Origin: Scybalocola_A sp900557175 | GTDB taxonomy: Bacteria > Bacillota > Clostridia > Lachnospirales > Lachnospiraceae | Length of the DNA: 35,720 nucleotides | NCBI GenBank assembly: GCA_937890745.1 | Contig: CALADH010000091.1 | Coordinates: forward strand, 1 to 35,720 | Direction: 5' to 3' | Shown here: piece after piece, positions 1 to 6,216 of the stretch | How the letters are laid out: every line of letters begins with the position of its first letter | Numbering within the stretch: the stretch's first letter is position 1 | Notes under the pieces: model-generated | Database searches by the model: none | What the model saw: the letters and a program-made list of their open reading frames with translations, nothing else | Told to the model about the DNA's origin: nothing | Program-made: the position numbers and the translations under genes

Positions 1-32
1 AACAAATTTTGTCTAAAGAATAAAAACAATCT

Positions 33-50
33 AAAGGCTATAAAGCCTTT
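33..50 (-). terminator. Weak terminator-like hairpin after the GNAT gene
   Basis: A 7-bp inverted repeat (AAAGGCT/AGCCTTT, loop ATAA) lies just past the stop of the minus-strand acetyltransferase gene. Read on the minus strand it is followed within about ten bases by a T-rich stretch (positions 20-27). The T-run does not directly abut the stem, so termination strength is uncertain. Confidence 0.45.
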
Positions 51-67
51 CTTAATAAAAACTGTAA

Positions 68-601
68 TTATTCTAACATAAATTCTAACTGACAGTCGTA
101 AGGTTCAGCTTCGACGTGGGAAGCGATAGGTTCTTTTGTATCAATGCAGCCCATATGCTTATAGAAGTTTTGAGTTTCAATGGCGGAGTGAGATGAAATG
201 TAAAGTTTTTTGGCGCCGATTGATTTTGCAAAGTCGGAGGCGATATTAAAAAGCTGACTTCCGATACCGCGTCTTCGAAAATCCTCAGAGACATGAAGAT
301 TTGTTAAATCTGCATATTGGCAGCAGCTGCCCTTAAGACGGCCGTCAACGGAAGCAAAACCTTTGAGAATGCCGTCGATAAAGGCGCCGATGATAAATCC
401 GCCATGAGCGTAAAGATTTTTAAGGTCTTTGATTAGCTGGGCATAATCTTGAGCTGTCCAGTCATCTATAAAGGGATCACTTTTTATGATCCAATGTCCA
501 TTTTCGAAGCGGCGGCAGTCTGTAACAAACTGCCGCCGTATAAAATTGTCAAAAAGCTGTGGTGTCATATCATTTTCAGTAAGACAGCGATAGAGTATCA
601 T
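68..601 (-). CDS. GNAT family N-acetyltransferase
   Basis: A 177-residue single-domain protein of the GCN5-related N-acetyltransferase fold, which transfers an acetyl group from acetyl-CoA to an amine; the substrate cannot be told from sequence. The acetyl-CoA pyrophosphate-binding motif is visible in the C-terminal half as LHVSEDFRRRGIGSQL (R-R-x-G-I-G), followed by the usual helix and the LYISSHSAIETQNFYKHMGC segment typical of motif B. It is the third gene of a minus-strand operon behind the AraC regulator and a small membrane protein; only three bases separate it from the upstream gene, and its ribosome site (GAGGAG on the minus strand, near 611-616) lies inside the end of that gene. Length is normal for the family. 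Confidence 0.88.
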   Translation of the reverse strand: MILYRCLTENDMTPQLFDNFIRRQFVTDCRRFENGHWIIKSDPFIDDWTAQDYAQLIKDLKNLYAHGGFIIGAFIDGILKGFASVDGRLKGSCCQYADLTNLHVSEDFRRRGIGSQLFNIASDFAKSIGAKKLYISSHSAIETQNFYKHMGCIDTKEPIASHVEAEPYDCQLEFMLE

Positions 602-604
602 AAA

Positions 605-835
605 TTATTTCTCCTCGGAATCATCTATTTTGTAAGAATCACGTTTGTTTTTCATATTTTTGAAAAGCATTGTATAGATATAGATAAAGACAGGGACGAC
701 AATCGTGCAGATGAGCGAAGCGCGGAAAAGCCCTGCGGCCATCTCGCCCTGTATGATGGAGAAGATGAGTGTTGCGACATACATTCCGGCAAGAAGTACG
801 ATGCCGGCAATAGCGAAAAATCTTTTTAATTTCAT
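605..835 (-). CDS. Small two-helix membrane protein, unknown function
   Basis: A 76-residue protein with two hydrophobic segments (about residues 6-28 and 38-58) separated by a short polar turn, ending in a charged tail (MKNKRDSYKIDDSEEK). A longer in-frame reading to 979 exists, but the start at 835 is chosen because a GAGG ribosome site lies directly upstream (minus strand) and the longer reading would overlap the AraC gene by more than 120 bases. It sits 16 bases after the AraC stop and three bases before the acetyltransferase. No known family is assigned; the topology suggests an inner-membrane protein. Confidence 0.72.
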   Translation of the reverse strand: MKLKRFFAIAGIVLLAGMYVATLIFSIIQGEMAAGLFRASLICTIVVPVFIYIYTMLFKNMKNKRDSYKIDDSEEK

Positions 836-851
836 GTAAAATCCTCTTTTC

Positions 852-1679
852 TTAATGGCGGTCGTTTGATTTATCCACAGATGGGATATGACCGATGTGT
901 TGTTTGTACATTCTGTAAAAATGAGAAATGTTTGAAAAGCCGCAGCGCAGTGCTGCTTCTTCGACCGTGACCGATGCATATTTTAGAAGCTTTTGTACCT
1001 CATGGCAGCGGAAGCTGTTAATATAGCTGTTGACAGTCTGTCCGGTCATCTCTTTAAAAAGTCGGCAAAAATAATATTTGCTGAAGCCGGTATGCTCACA
1101 GAGAATGTCGAGGCTTATATTTTCTGTGTAATGACGGCGGATGTAATCGAGCGCTTTTCGGACAGGTTCATTTTTGCGGTGGCGCTGCAGGCTGCCGCCG
1201 GAAATATTTTTCAGGCAGTGCATCATCATGTGTCCGATAAGTTGAAGTAAAAGCCCTTTCTGAACCATCCAGCCGAATGGCTGCGGGGAATTTTTGAGTG
1301 CGGTCAGCCTGTCTAAAATATCCCATAGTTCGTCCGGTGCCGGTACGACGGATTCGAAGACAAGGCTCTGTGGCGTCAGACCTAAAAGTTCAAACAGCGG
1401 CGGTTCGAGAATGAGATATTCATAGGTCATCTGTTCTGTGTCCGATGCAGCTTTGTGCAGGCAGTTGGAGCTTATGATGGCAATATTGCCGCATTTCAGA
1501 GCAATTTTTTGCGAATCGCAGAGCATATAGCCGCTGCCGGATGTGATAAAAAGCAGTTCAACACCCTCATGCCAGTGGATACGGTTGTTCCGGCTGTCCG
1601 GTGATACAGCGTCACTTTTAAAAATGATGGAGAGCTGTTCATCAGCAAGACCGATATGGCTTTCATAAGCATTGTCCAT
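852..1679 (-). CDS. AraC family transcriptional regulator
   Basis: A 275-residue regulator with an N-terminal cupin-like sensing domain (HWHEGVELLFITSGSGYML, about residues 36-54, the usual 'H-x-H-x3-E' ligand-pocket signature) and a C-terminal double helix-turn-helix. The first helix pair is around ISLDILCEHTGFSKYYFCRLFKE, and the second contains the family signature VTVEEAALRCGFSNISHFYRMYKQHIG. The start at 1679 follows a perfect GGAGGT site (minus strand, 1686-1691). It is divergent from a Gfo/Idh/MocA oxidoreductase with a 155-base shared region holding a 17-bp palindrome. By analogy with similar pairs it probably controls that dehydrogenase in response to a sugar or polyol; this is inference. 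Confidence 0.92.
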   Translation of the reverse strand: MDNAYESHIGLADEQLSIIFKSDAVSPDSRNNRIHWHEGVELLFITSGSGYMLCDSQKIALKCGNIAIISSNCLHKAASDTEQMTYEYLILEPPLFELLGLTPQSLVFESVVPAPDELWDILDRLTALKNSPQPFGWMVQKGLLLQLIGHMMMHCLKNISGGSLQRHRKNEPVRKALDYIRRHYTENISLDILCEHTGFSKYYFCRLFKEMTGQTVNSYINSFRCHEVQKLLKYASVTVEEAALRCGFSNISHFYRMYKQHIGHIPSVDKSNDRH

Positions 1680-1732
1680 GTATTCACCTCCAAAAAGAGC
1701 AATATAGTACAGGAAACAGGCAATTTCATCCG

Positions 1733-1761
1733 TTGGCGCAAAATGCTGTCTATAGTATAAT
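1733..1761 (+). promoter_or_regulatory. Probable sigma-A promoter of the Gfo/Idh/MocA gene
   Basis: A -35 element TTGGCG (1733-1738) and a perfect -10 TATAAT (1756-1761) are separated by 17 bases, upstream of the oxidoreductase start at 1835. The predicted transcription start would be near 1768, leaving a leader of about 65 bases that carries a palindrome. Confidence 0.6.
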
Positions 1762-1776
1762 CTTTAGCATAGAAAT

Positions 1777-1793
1777 CATTGTATAATACAATG
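1777..1793. promoter_or_regulatory. 17-bp perfect palindrome, candidate operator
   Basis: CATTGTAT-A-ATACAATG, two perfect 8-bp arms around one central base, lies about 10 bases downstream of the predicted transcription start of the oxidoreductase gene and in the gap shared with the AraC regulator. The position would suit a repressor site. AraC proteins usually bind direct repeats, so the binder may be another protein. Confidence 0.5.
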
Positions 1794-1834
1794 GATACAA
1801 GGTCAATACGAAACAGTGAAACGGAGGAAAAATC

Positions 1835-3100
1835 ATGTTAAAAGTTGCAATTCTCGGCTTGGGAAACAGGGGTATTAATTACGGAACATTGCTTTTAAAC
1901 AGAAAAGACGCTGTGGTGACAGCCATCTGCGATTTAGATGCAGAGCGTGTCGAAATCGCAAAGGAAAAGTTCAAAAATCCGTCGGTACGCACATTTAAAA
2001 GTGCGGACGAGCTTTTTGCACAGGGCAAAATAGCAGATGCTATTTTTATTTGTACACAGGACAGGGATCATTACGGACATACGATGCAGGCATTGGAGCT
2101 TGGCTATCATGTGATGGTCGAAAAGCCGGTATCGCCAAATCCGCAGCATTGTCTTGATATTGAGAAAAAGGCAAAAGAAAAGAACCTTAAGGTGATTGTC
2201 TGCCACGTTCTCAGATACTCCGGTTTTTACAGAAAGATTAAGGAAATCGTTGACAGCGGCGCGCTTGGAAATATTGTGACAGTACGTCATTCGGAAAATG
2301 TTTCTTACTGGCATTTTATCCACAGCTATGTGAGAGGTTTATGGCGCAGAGAAGATGAAACATCGCCGCTTCTTATGGCAAAATGCTGCCACGATATGGA
2401 TTTGCTTCACTGGATATTGGGAAGCCGCTGTGAGAACTTATCATCTTATGGTGACTTAGTATTTTTCAATGAGAAAAATGCGCCGGAATACAGTACACCG
2501 TATTGTGAAGACTGTCCGAAGCGCGCAGAATGTCCATACGATGCTTATTTACAGTATCTTGGACGGGAAGACCATCCGTCACCGAAGTTCCCTTGGGGTA
2601 CTTATCCTGTAGATAATATGGGTACAGAGGAAAGACTTTTGAGAGCGCTGCACAAAGGTCAGTACGGACGCTGCGTATGGCACAGCGACAATACGGTCAA
2701 TGATTATCAGCTTGTGCAGATGGCATTTGAAAACGGCGTCCATGTTCAATTTTCGGTAGAAGCATTTTCAAATGAAAACTACCGAAAAACACATATTTTC
2801 GGAACAAAGGGTGAGCTTTACTCCAACGACTTTGACGAGACAATTACAGTGCAGTTATTCGGCGGGGAAAAAGAAGTGATTGATATGTCGCTGAACAATC
2901 AGGATGCCTACGGCGGCGGTCATGTCGGCGGCGACTTAGGCCTTGTCAATGATGCGGTTGATTATATACTTGGCAATAAAGTTGAGGAAGGCAATCTTAC
3001 GCTTATTCAGGATACATACGAGAGTCATAAAATGGTGGCAGCTGCCGAAGAATCGAGGAAAACCGGCGGGAAAATTGTGAAGGTGCATGAGGAAAAATAA
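1835..3100 (+). CDS. Gfo/Idh/MocA family oxidoreductase
   Basis: A 421-residue NAD(P)-dependent sugar or inositol dehydrogenase-like protein. The N-terminal Rossmann fold starts at residue 3 with VAILGLGNRG (G-x-G-x2-G) and carries the family EKP motif (HVMVEKPVSPN, about residues 92-102) whose lysine is catalytic. The C-terminal substrate domain includes HSYVRGLWRRED and the CCHDMDLLHWILG helix. A C-x2-C-x5-C cluster (C224, C227, C233, followed by PYDAY) is present; similar cysteine clusters occur in a subset of this family and may bind a structural metal. The start follows ACGGAGGA. It is divergent from the AraC regulator and followed by a strong terminator, so it is monocistronic. The substrate is unknown. 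Confidence 0.9.
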   Translation: MLKVAILGLGNRGINYGTLLLNRKDAVVTAICDLDAERVEIAKEKFKNPSVRTFKSADELFAQGKIADAIFICTQDRDHYGHTMQALELGYHVMVEKPVSPNPQHCLDIEKKAKEKNLKVIVCHVLRYSGFYRKIKEIVDSGALGNIVTVRHSENVSYWHFIHSYVRGLWRREDETSPLLMAKCCHDMDLLHWILGSRCENLSSYGDLVFFNEKNAPEYSTPYCEDCPKRAECPYDAYLQYLGREDHPSPKFPWGTYPVDNMGTEERLLRALHKGQYGRCVWHSDNTVNDYQLVQMAFENGVHVQFSVEAFSNENYRKTHIFGTKGELYSNDFDETITVQLFGGEKEVIDMSLNNQDAYGGGHVGGDLGLVNDAVDYILGNKVEEGNLTLIQDTYESHKMVAAAEESRKTGGKIVKVHEEK

Positions 3101-3114
3101 TGCATATTAGACAG

Positions 3115-3155
3115 AAAAAAGCATTGCTGACTTTTTGAGTCAGTGATGCTTTTTC
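3115..3155 (+). terminator. Rho-independent terminator of the oxidoreductase gene
   Basis: A 12-bp stem (GCATTGCTGACT / AGTCAGTGATGC, 3121-3132 and 3138-3149, two wobble pairs) with a 5-base loop, flanked by A-tract and T-tract. It lies 20 bases past the stop. Confidence 0.88.
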
Positions 3156-3214
3156 AGATTATATAAGGATGTGGAAGAACATTATAACCAGTAAATATCG
3201 GGATATTTTATATC

Positions 3215-3271
3215 TTGACAAATTCTGAATTTGAGTGTATGATATCAAAAAAAGTTAGATTCAACTAACTT
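3215..3271 (+). promoter_or_regulatory. Promoter with DtxR-type operator upstream of the DUF3793 gene
   Basis: The -35 TTGACA (3215-3220) and -10 TATGAT (3238-3243) are spaced by 17 bases. Directly after the -10, at the expected transcription start, lies the inverted repeat AAGTTAG-ATTCAA-CTAACTT (3252-3271), with 7-bp arms. Its core, GTTAGA-TTCA-ACTAAC, has the same outer bases and the same 16-base length as the palindrome at 4589-4606 on the other side of the DtxR-type regulator gene. That fits an iron-dependent repressor site blocking transcription start. The assignment to the neighbouring regulator is inference. Confidence 0.65.
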
Positions 3272-3321
3272 CGCATTAAAACTAAGCTGCAAATATTAAA
3301 TAGAAATGAAGGAGGTATATG

Positions 3322-3909
3322 ATGGGATGTCATAGGAACCAAAATACGGTGCTGGAAGTTGCACATCAATGTGCGCCCGTGCTTGCGGGAATTAAGCCGT
3401 CAAATCTTCTCATTGTTGAGAAAATAAAGGTGCCTGATATTGTGGAGGTGCTTCAAGGTATGGATGTGGGAAAGAAGCTGCTTCATAAAACAGATACAAA
3501 GTCAGTTTGGCTTATTTATCGGAGTACATGGCTTAAGGAATTATTGGACTGCCGCGATATCGCGGATTTTTTTAGAACTTATGGTTATACAAAACTAACT
3601 GAATTGGACGTGGTACTTTCGAGGCTAGGGCAGCGCTATGTTGCCTATCTTGACAGCCGTACAGATTTTCCTCATGAAATAGGACTTCTGCTTGGTTATC
3701 CGATTGCGGATGTGCAGGGATATATTTTAAATAAGGGGCGGTATTGTCTTTTAAATGGGTATTGGAAGGTGTATTCGGATGCTGAGGGGGCTAAGAAAAT
3801 TTTTGATATTTATACGAAGGTCAGACAATTTATTGTCAGAGAGGTCAAAAACGGCAAGCAGTTTTATCAAATACCCGGAACAGCTTTAGCCGCAGAGGGC
3901 AGCCTATGA
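3322..3909 (+). CDS. DUF3793 family protein
   Basis: A 195-residue soluble protein of the DUF3793 family, recognised from CAPVLAGIKPSNLL near the N-terminus and the IGLLLGYPIADVQGYI segment in the middle. Members are usually encoded in clostridial ferrous-iron (Feo) loci beside a flavodoxin and a DUF2325 protein; their biochemical role is unknown. Two ATG codons adjoin (3319 and 3322); the second is five bases from GGAGGT and is preferred, the first only two. The stop overlaps the ATG of the DUF2325 remnant (ATGA), so the two are translationally coupled. The usual flavodoxin partner is absent. The promoter upstream carries a DtxR-type palindrome. Confidence 0.8.
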   Translation: MGCHRNQNTVLEVAHQCAPVLAGIKPSNLLIVEKIKVPDIVEVLQGMDVGKKLLHKTDTKSVWLIYRSTWLKELLDCRDIADFFRTYGYTKLTELDVVLSRLGQRYVAYLDSRTDFPHEIGLLLGYPIADVQGYILNKGRYCLLNGYWKVYSDAEGAKKIFDIYTKVRQFIVREVKNGKQFYQIPGTALAAEGSL

Positions 3910-4019
3910 GTGTTGTTATTATCGGTGGAAAGGCAAATGCGATGGTAGTCCGATGTCATACAAGCAGCGGAAGTGCGCTTTGTGAAATTTTATCAGGACA
4001 TATTGATGCTGCAGGATAA
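3906..4019 (+). pseudogene. DUF2325 protein gene with large internal deletion
   Basis: An open frame of 37 codons that starts by overlapping the DUF3793 stop. It begins MSVVIIGG, the standard N-terminus of DUF2325 proteins, and then jumps to MVVRCHTSSGSALCEIL, which matches the usual C-terminal end of that family (a ...RSHxSSxxAL... helix). Complete family members are roughly 90-110 residues, so about 50-70 residues from the middle, including the cysteine-containing and S-H-K-M segments, are missing without loss of frame. The most economical reading is an in-frame deletion leaving a non-functional remnant; a deliberately shortened protein cannot be excluded. Confidence 0.68.
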
Positions 4020-4036
4020 AAATATATTTATTTTTT

Positions 4037-4088
4037 CTCAAAAACTTCTGCCGGATATACAATGGATCATCAGGCAGAAGTTTTTGAG
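4037..4088. terminator. Bidirectional terminator between convergent genes
   Basis: A perfect 16-bp inverted repeat (CTCAAAAACTTCTGCC at 4037-4052 and its complement at 4073-4088) with a 20-base loop. It has A/T-rich ends on both sides: T-run 4081-4085 on the plus strand, and the complement of the A-run 4040-4044, plus a T-rich stretch, on the minus strand. It separates the DUF3793/DUF2325 transcript from the converging DtxR-type regulator. Confidence 0.85.
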
Positions 4089-4095
4089 ATGTCTA

Positions 4096-4467
4096 CTATT
4101 TCTGATGTTTTTCTACATGATTTTTAATGGCGGCAAAGCTTTCGGCACTGATAACGTGTTCAATGCGGCAGGCGTCGTCCAAAGCCTGCTCTTTGCTGAC
4201 ACCAAGCTGCATAAGCCAGTTTGAAATAAAAGTGTGACGTTCATAAATCGTTTCTGCAATTTTTAAGCCTGATTCTGTAAGTGAGATAAAGCCATCTGAA
4301 TCCATTGTAATATAGCCATTCAGACGGAGATTTTTCATAGCAACGCTGACACTTGGTTTGGAAAAGCCAAGTTCGTTGACAATATCAATGGAGCGCACAT
4401 GCGGCTTTGTCTGACTGAGTACAAGGATTGTCTCAAGATAATTTTCTGCGGATTCATGTATTTTCAT
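4096..4467 (-). CDS. DtxR/MntR family metal-dependent transcriptional regulator
   Basis: A 123-residue two-domain metalloregulator: a winged helix (residues 3-70, with the recognition helix around FSKPSVSVAMKNLRLNGYI) and a dimerisation/metal domain (residues 71-123). No SH3-like third domain, as in MntR. The metal ligands look DtxR-like rather than MntR-like: the motif DDACRIEHVIS provides C100, E103 and H104, matching Cys-x2-Glu-His of the DtxR primary site, with H78 nearby; MntR has Glu where C100 is. This suggests Fe(II) sensing (inference). The start at 4467 is chosen because GGGAGGGG lies upstream with good spacing; the ATG at 4485 would overlap that site. It is divergent from the FeoB-associated gene, whose promoter carries matching palindromes. 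Confidence 0.88.
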   Translation of the reverse strand: MKIHESAENYLETILVLSQTKPHVRSIDIVNELGFSKPSVSVAMKNLRLNGYITMDSDGFISLTESGLKIAETIYERHTFISNWLMQLGVSKEQALDDACRIEHVISAESFAAIKNHVEKHQK

Positions 4468-4553
4468 TAGGAAATCCCCTCCCATAGCGATAACAAGATA
4501 ATTACATACAGGAGATCACAATTTGCCTGAAATATCAAATACATAAAAAATTA

Positions 4554-4606
4554 TTGACAAGAGAGTTAGCCGGTGGTAACCTAAAAGTAGTTAGAATAAT
4601 CTAACT
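4554..4606 (+). promoter_or_regulatory. Promoter with DtxR-type operators upstream of the FeoB-associated gene
   Basis: TTGACA at 4554-4559 is followed after 17 bases by a weak -10 (TAACCT, 4577-4582). An 18-base palindrome AGTTAGA-ATAA-TCTAACT occupies 4589-4606, over the likely transcription start. A second, imperfect 19-base box (TTAG...AACCTAA, 4566-4584) falls between the -35 and -10. Both resemble the TTAGGTTAG/CTAACCTAA style of DtxR/IdeR sites. The palindrome has the same core as the one at 3252-3271. Confidence 0.62.
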
Positions 4607-4631
4607 TGTTATTTGAGAAAGAAGGTGCGGG

Positions 4632-4796
4632 ATGGATTTTTCGACATTGATTGTTTTTTTGATTATATTAATTGCTTTATTTTTTGCTGTCCGTTCAATG
4701 TACAAGGCAAAAAAATCAGGGAAATCATGCAGCTGCGGCGGAAATTGCGGTGGCTGTCCAAGTGCAGGTATGTGTCATGCGGAGAAAAAGAATTGA
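4632..4796 (+). CDS. FeoB-associated Cys-rich membrane protein
   Basis: A 54-residue protein with one membrane helix at the N-terminus (about residues 4-21, FSTLIVFLIILIALFFAV) and a glycine/cysteine-rich tail (SCSCGGNCGGCPSAGMCH) with five cysteines. This is the layout of the FeoB-associated Cys-rich membrane protein family, normally encoded just after feoB in Firmicutes and thought to assist ferrous iron uptake. No feoA or feoB is present in this window, so it appears here as a separated satellite gene. A ribosome site GAAGGTG precedes the ATG. A strong terminator follows 14 bases after the stop, so it is transcribed alone from the palindrome-bearing promoter at 4554-4606. Confidence 0.85.
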   Translation: MDFSTLIVFLIILIALFFAVRSMYKAKKSGKSCSCGGNCGGCPSAGMCHAEKKN

Positions 4797-4810
4797 GATT
4801 TACCGTTAGA

Positions 4811-4846
4811 AGCCGCTCTCATCACGCGCGATGAGAGCGGCTTTTT
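4811..4846 (+). terminator. Rho-independent terminator
   Basis: A perfect 12-bp stem AGCCGCTCTCAT / ATGAGAGCGGCT (4811-4822, 4831-4842) with loop CACGCGCG, followed by a T-run. Ends the FeoB-associated gene transcript. Confidence 0.9.
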
Positions 4847-4881
4847 CAGTCCATGAACATTTTTATCTTTTGTCAGCAATG

Positions 4882-5883
4882 TTATGCCTTAAAAAATTCT
4901 ATAGCTTCCTCAAGCCAGCCCTGTGCCGGTGTACCTTCTCCAAGCCCGATGCCGTGACCTCCGCTCTCAAACAAATGCATTTTATGTAAGGCTTTTTTAT
5001 TATTCAGCACATCATTCATCATTTTCACATGACTGCAATGAACAACCATATCATCTTCACATGCCCACATATAAGTTTTTGGATAGTCCTTTGATAAAAT
5101 CATTTCCGCCGAAAGGGCGCGGCGATCTTCCATGTTTTCCAGACTGCCGAGAAGATTTTTAATACAGCCCTCATGAATATCGGTAATCAGACTGATTAGC
5201 GGATAGCCAAGACATATTTTATCCGGTCTGGCACTAATATCATCATAGCGATGTGTATCATCTTCGTATCTGTCATAAAGCGCACCGACAGTGGCGCATA
5301 AATGGCCGCCTGCCGAAAAGCCCATAATCATTACATCTTCAGGATTAATTCCAAGCTTCTCATGATTTTTTCTGACAAAACGGATCGCACGCACTAAATC
5401 CTCCTGAGGCTTCGGATATAATTCCGGCGATACTCTGTAATTTAATATAAAAGCCTGATAACCGGCTTGCTGCATACGCTGCGCAACAGGAATACCTTCA
5501 TTATGAAAAGCCACACGATTGTAGGCGCCGCCCGGACATATAATAACCGCCGGTGCATTTTTTATTTCTTTATTTAAAAATGGTACGAGCACAACATTTT
5601 CACGGGCGCTGTCTGCGCCTTGCCAAATCGGAATAGAGACAAGTTCACCATTTTGACGGCGCTCTGAAATGAGATTGGCACATCTCAACAAACCTTCCGC
5701 AGGAAACGGTGTTCCCCAAGGTGTCTTTACAAACTTAATCATATTTTTTAATTTCATTTTCCGAAACATCGGACGAATATCTTTATAATATAATTCGCTG
5801 AACATATAATTCAGCTTTTTATTGACACGCTCATTTTCAAGAATTTCTTTAAGTGTTGTATTCATTGTAAATAATTCAGCCAT
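4882..5883 (-). CDS. Alpha/beta hydrolase (esterase/acetylesterase-like)
   Basis: A 333-residue alpha/beta hydrolase of the BD-FAE/acetyl-esterase type. The oxyanion strand PAVIICPGGAYN (about residues 111-122) precedes the nucleophile elbow GFSAGG (S190). The charge-relay aspartate is probably in WACEDDMVV (D277/D278), and the histidine is H310 in ESGGHGIG. There is no signal peptide, so the enzyme is probably cytoplasmic and may remove acyl groups from imported sugars; that role is inference. The first 75 residues are an extra, charged, helical-looking extension ahead of the fold. The start at 5883 follows GAGGCGG; an alternative Met lies at residue 7. It appears monocistronic, with a long hairpin-rich upstream region. 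Confidence 0.87.
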   Translation of the reverse strand: MAELFTMNTTLKEILENERVNKKLNYMFSELYYKDIRPMFRKMKLKNMIKFVKTPWGTPFPAEGLLRCANLISERRQNGELVSIPIWQGADSARENVVLVPFLNKEIKNAPAVIICPGGAYNRVAFHNEGIPVAQRMQQAGYQAFILNYRVSPELYPKPQEDLVRAIRFVRKNHEKLGINPEDVMIMGFSAGGHLCATVGALYDRYEDDTHRYDDISARPDKICLGYPLISLITDIHEGCIKNLLGSLENMEDRRALSAEMILSKDYPKTYMWACEDDMVVHCSHVKMMNDVLNNKKALHKMHLFESGGHGIGLGEGTPAQGWLEEAIEFFKA

Positions 5884-6073
5884 CTTACCGCCTCACATTT
5901 TTTTATTTCTATGTATAAACAGCCGCAAAGCGGCAATACTATAAGTGTTCCGATAAACAATTTAACGGAACATGCGCAAAATCATGCGCAGGCAAATCGT
6001 TGGATTCCCCCCTCCAATGAATTACGCACAGCACAAATGATAAGTTGTGAATACTTATCCTCCCCTTTTGCAG
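5884..6073. other. Hairpin-rich non-coding gap, possible sRNA or 5' leader
   Basis: No credible gene is seen here. Several short perfect hairpins follow one another: GCCGC-AAA-GCGGC (about 5922-5934), GTTCCG...CGGAAC with an inner TAAA/TTTA pairing (about 5947-5971), TGCGCA-AAATCA-TGCGCA (about 5973-5990), and GATAAGT-TGTGAAT-ACTTATC (about 6039-6059). A strong plus-strand terminator with a TTCG loop follows at 6074. No plus-strand gene lies between the divergent hydrolase start and this terminator, which suggests a short structured plus-strand RNA. Alternatively the stretch is a structured minus-strand leader for the hydrolase gene. No known riboswitch class was recognised. Confidence 0.4.
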
Positions 6074-6108
6074 GCGGAGTGTCTGATTCGTCGGATGCTC
6101 CGCTTTTT
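6074..6108 (+). terminator. Strong plus-strand terminator with TTCG loop
   Basis: A 13-bp stem (GCGGAGTGTCTGA / TCGGATGCTCCGC, with wobble pairs) closed by TTCG and followed by five T residues. It has no evident plus-strand gene upstream, which is why the preceding gap is a candidate RNA gene. Confidence 0.8.
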
Positions 6109-6121
6109 CTATCTTAACATA

Positions 6122-6150
6122 TAAAAAGAAGGCAGACAAGTATGCCTGCC
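6122..6150 (-). terminator. Terminator of the LrgAB operon
   Basis: Read on the minus strand: GGCAGGCA-TACT-TGTCTGCC (8 bp, one wobble) followed by TTCTTTTTAT. It lies about 70 bases past the LrgB stop. Confidence 0.75.
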
Positions 6151-6216
6151 CGTTTGGACTATCTATTCAAAAAACAGTGGCAGCGAGGGCTGCAGACACA
6201 GCAATAAATCTAAGCT

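Noticed and set aside
449..829. Plus-strand open frame of 126 codons
   Set aside because: It lies opposite the acetyltransferase and small membrane protein genes, has no ribosome site and no protein-like pattern.
1835..3100. Cysteine cluster in the oxidoreductase as a novel feature
   Set aside because: Similar C-x2-C-x(n)-C-PY clusters occur in other Gfo/Idh/MocA proteins, so it is a subfamily trait, not a novelty.
5884..6108. Assignment to 6S RNA or a known riboswitch
   Set aside because: The series of short separate hairpins does not match the long rod of 6S RNA, and no ligand-binding core of a known riboswitch could be recognised by eye.
5911..6117. Plus-strand 68-codon frame in the hairpin-rich gap
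   Set aside because: No ribosome site; the frame runs through several hairpins and into the terminator, so a non-coding role is more likely.
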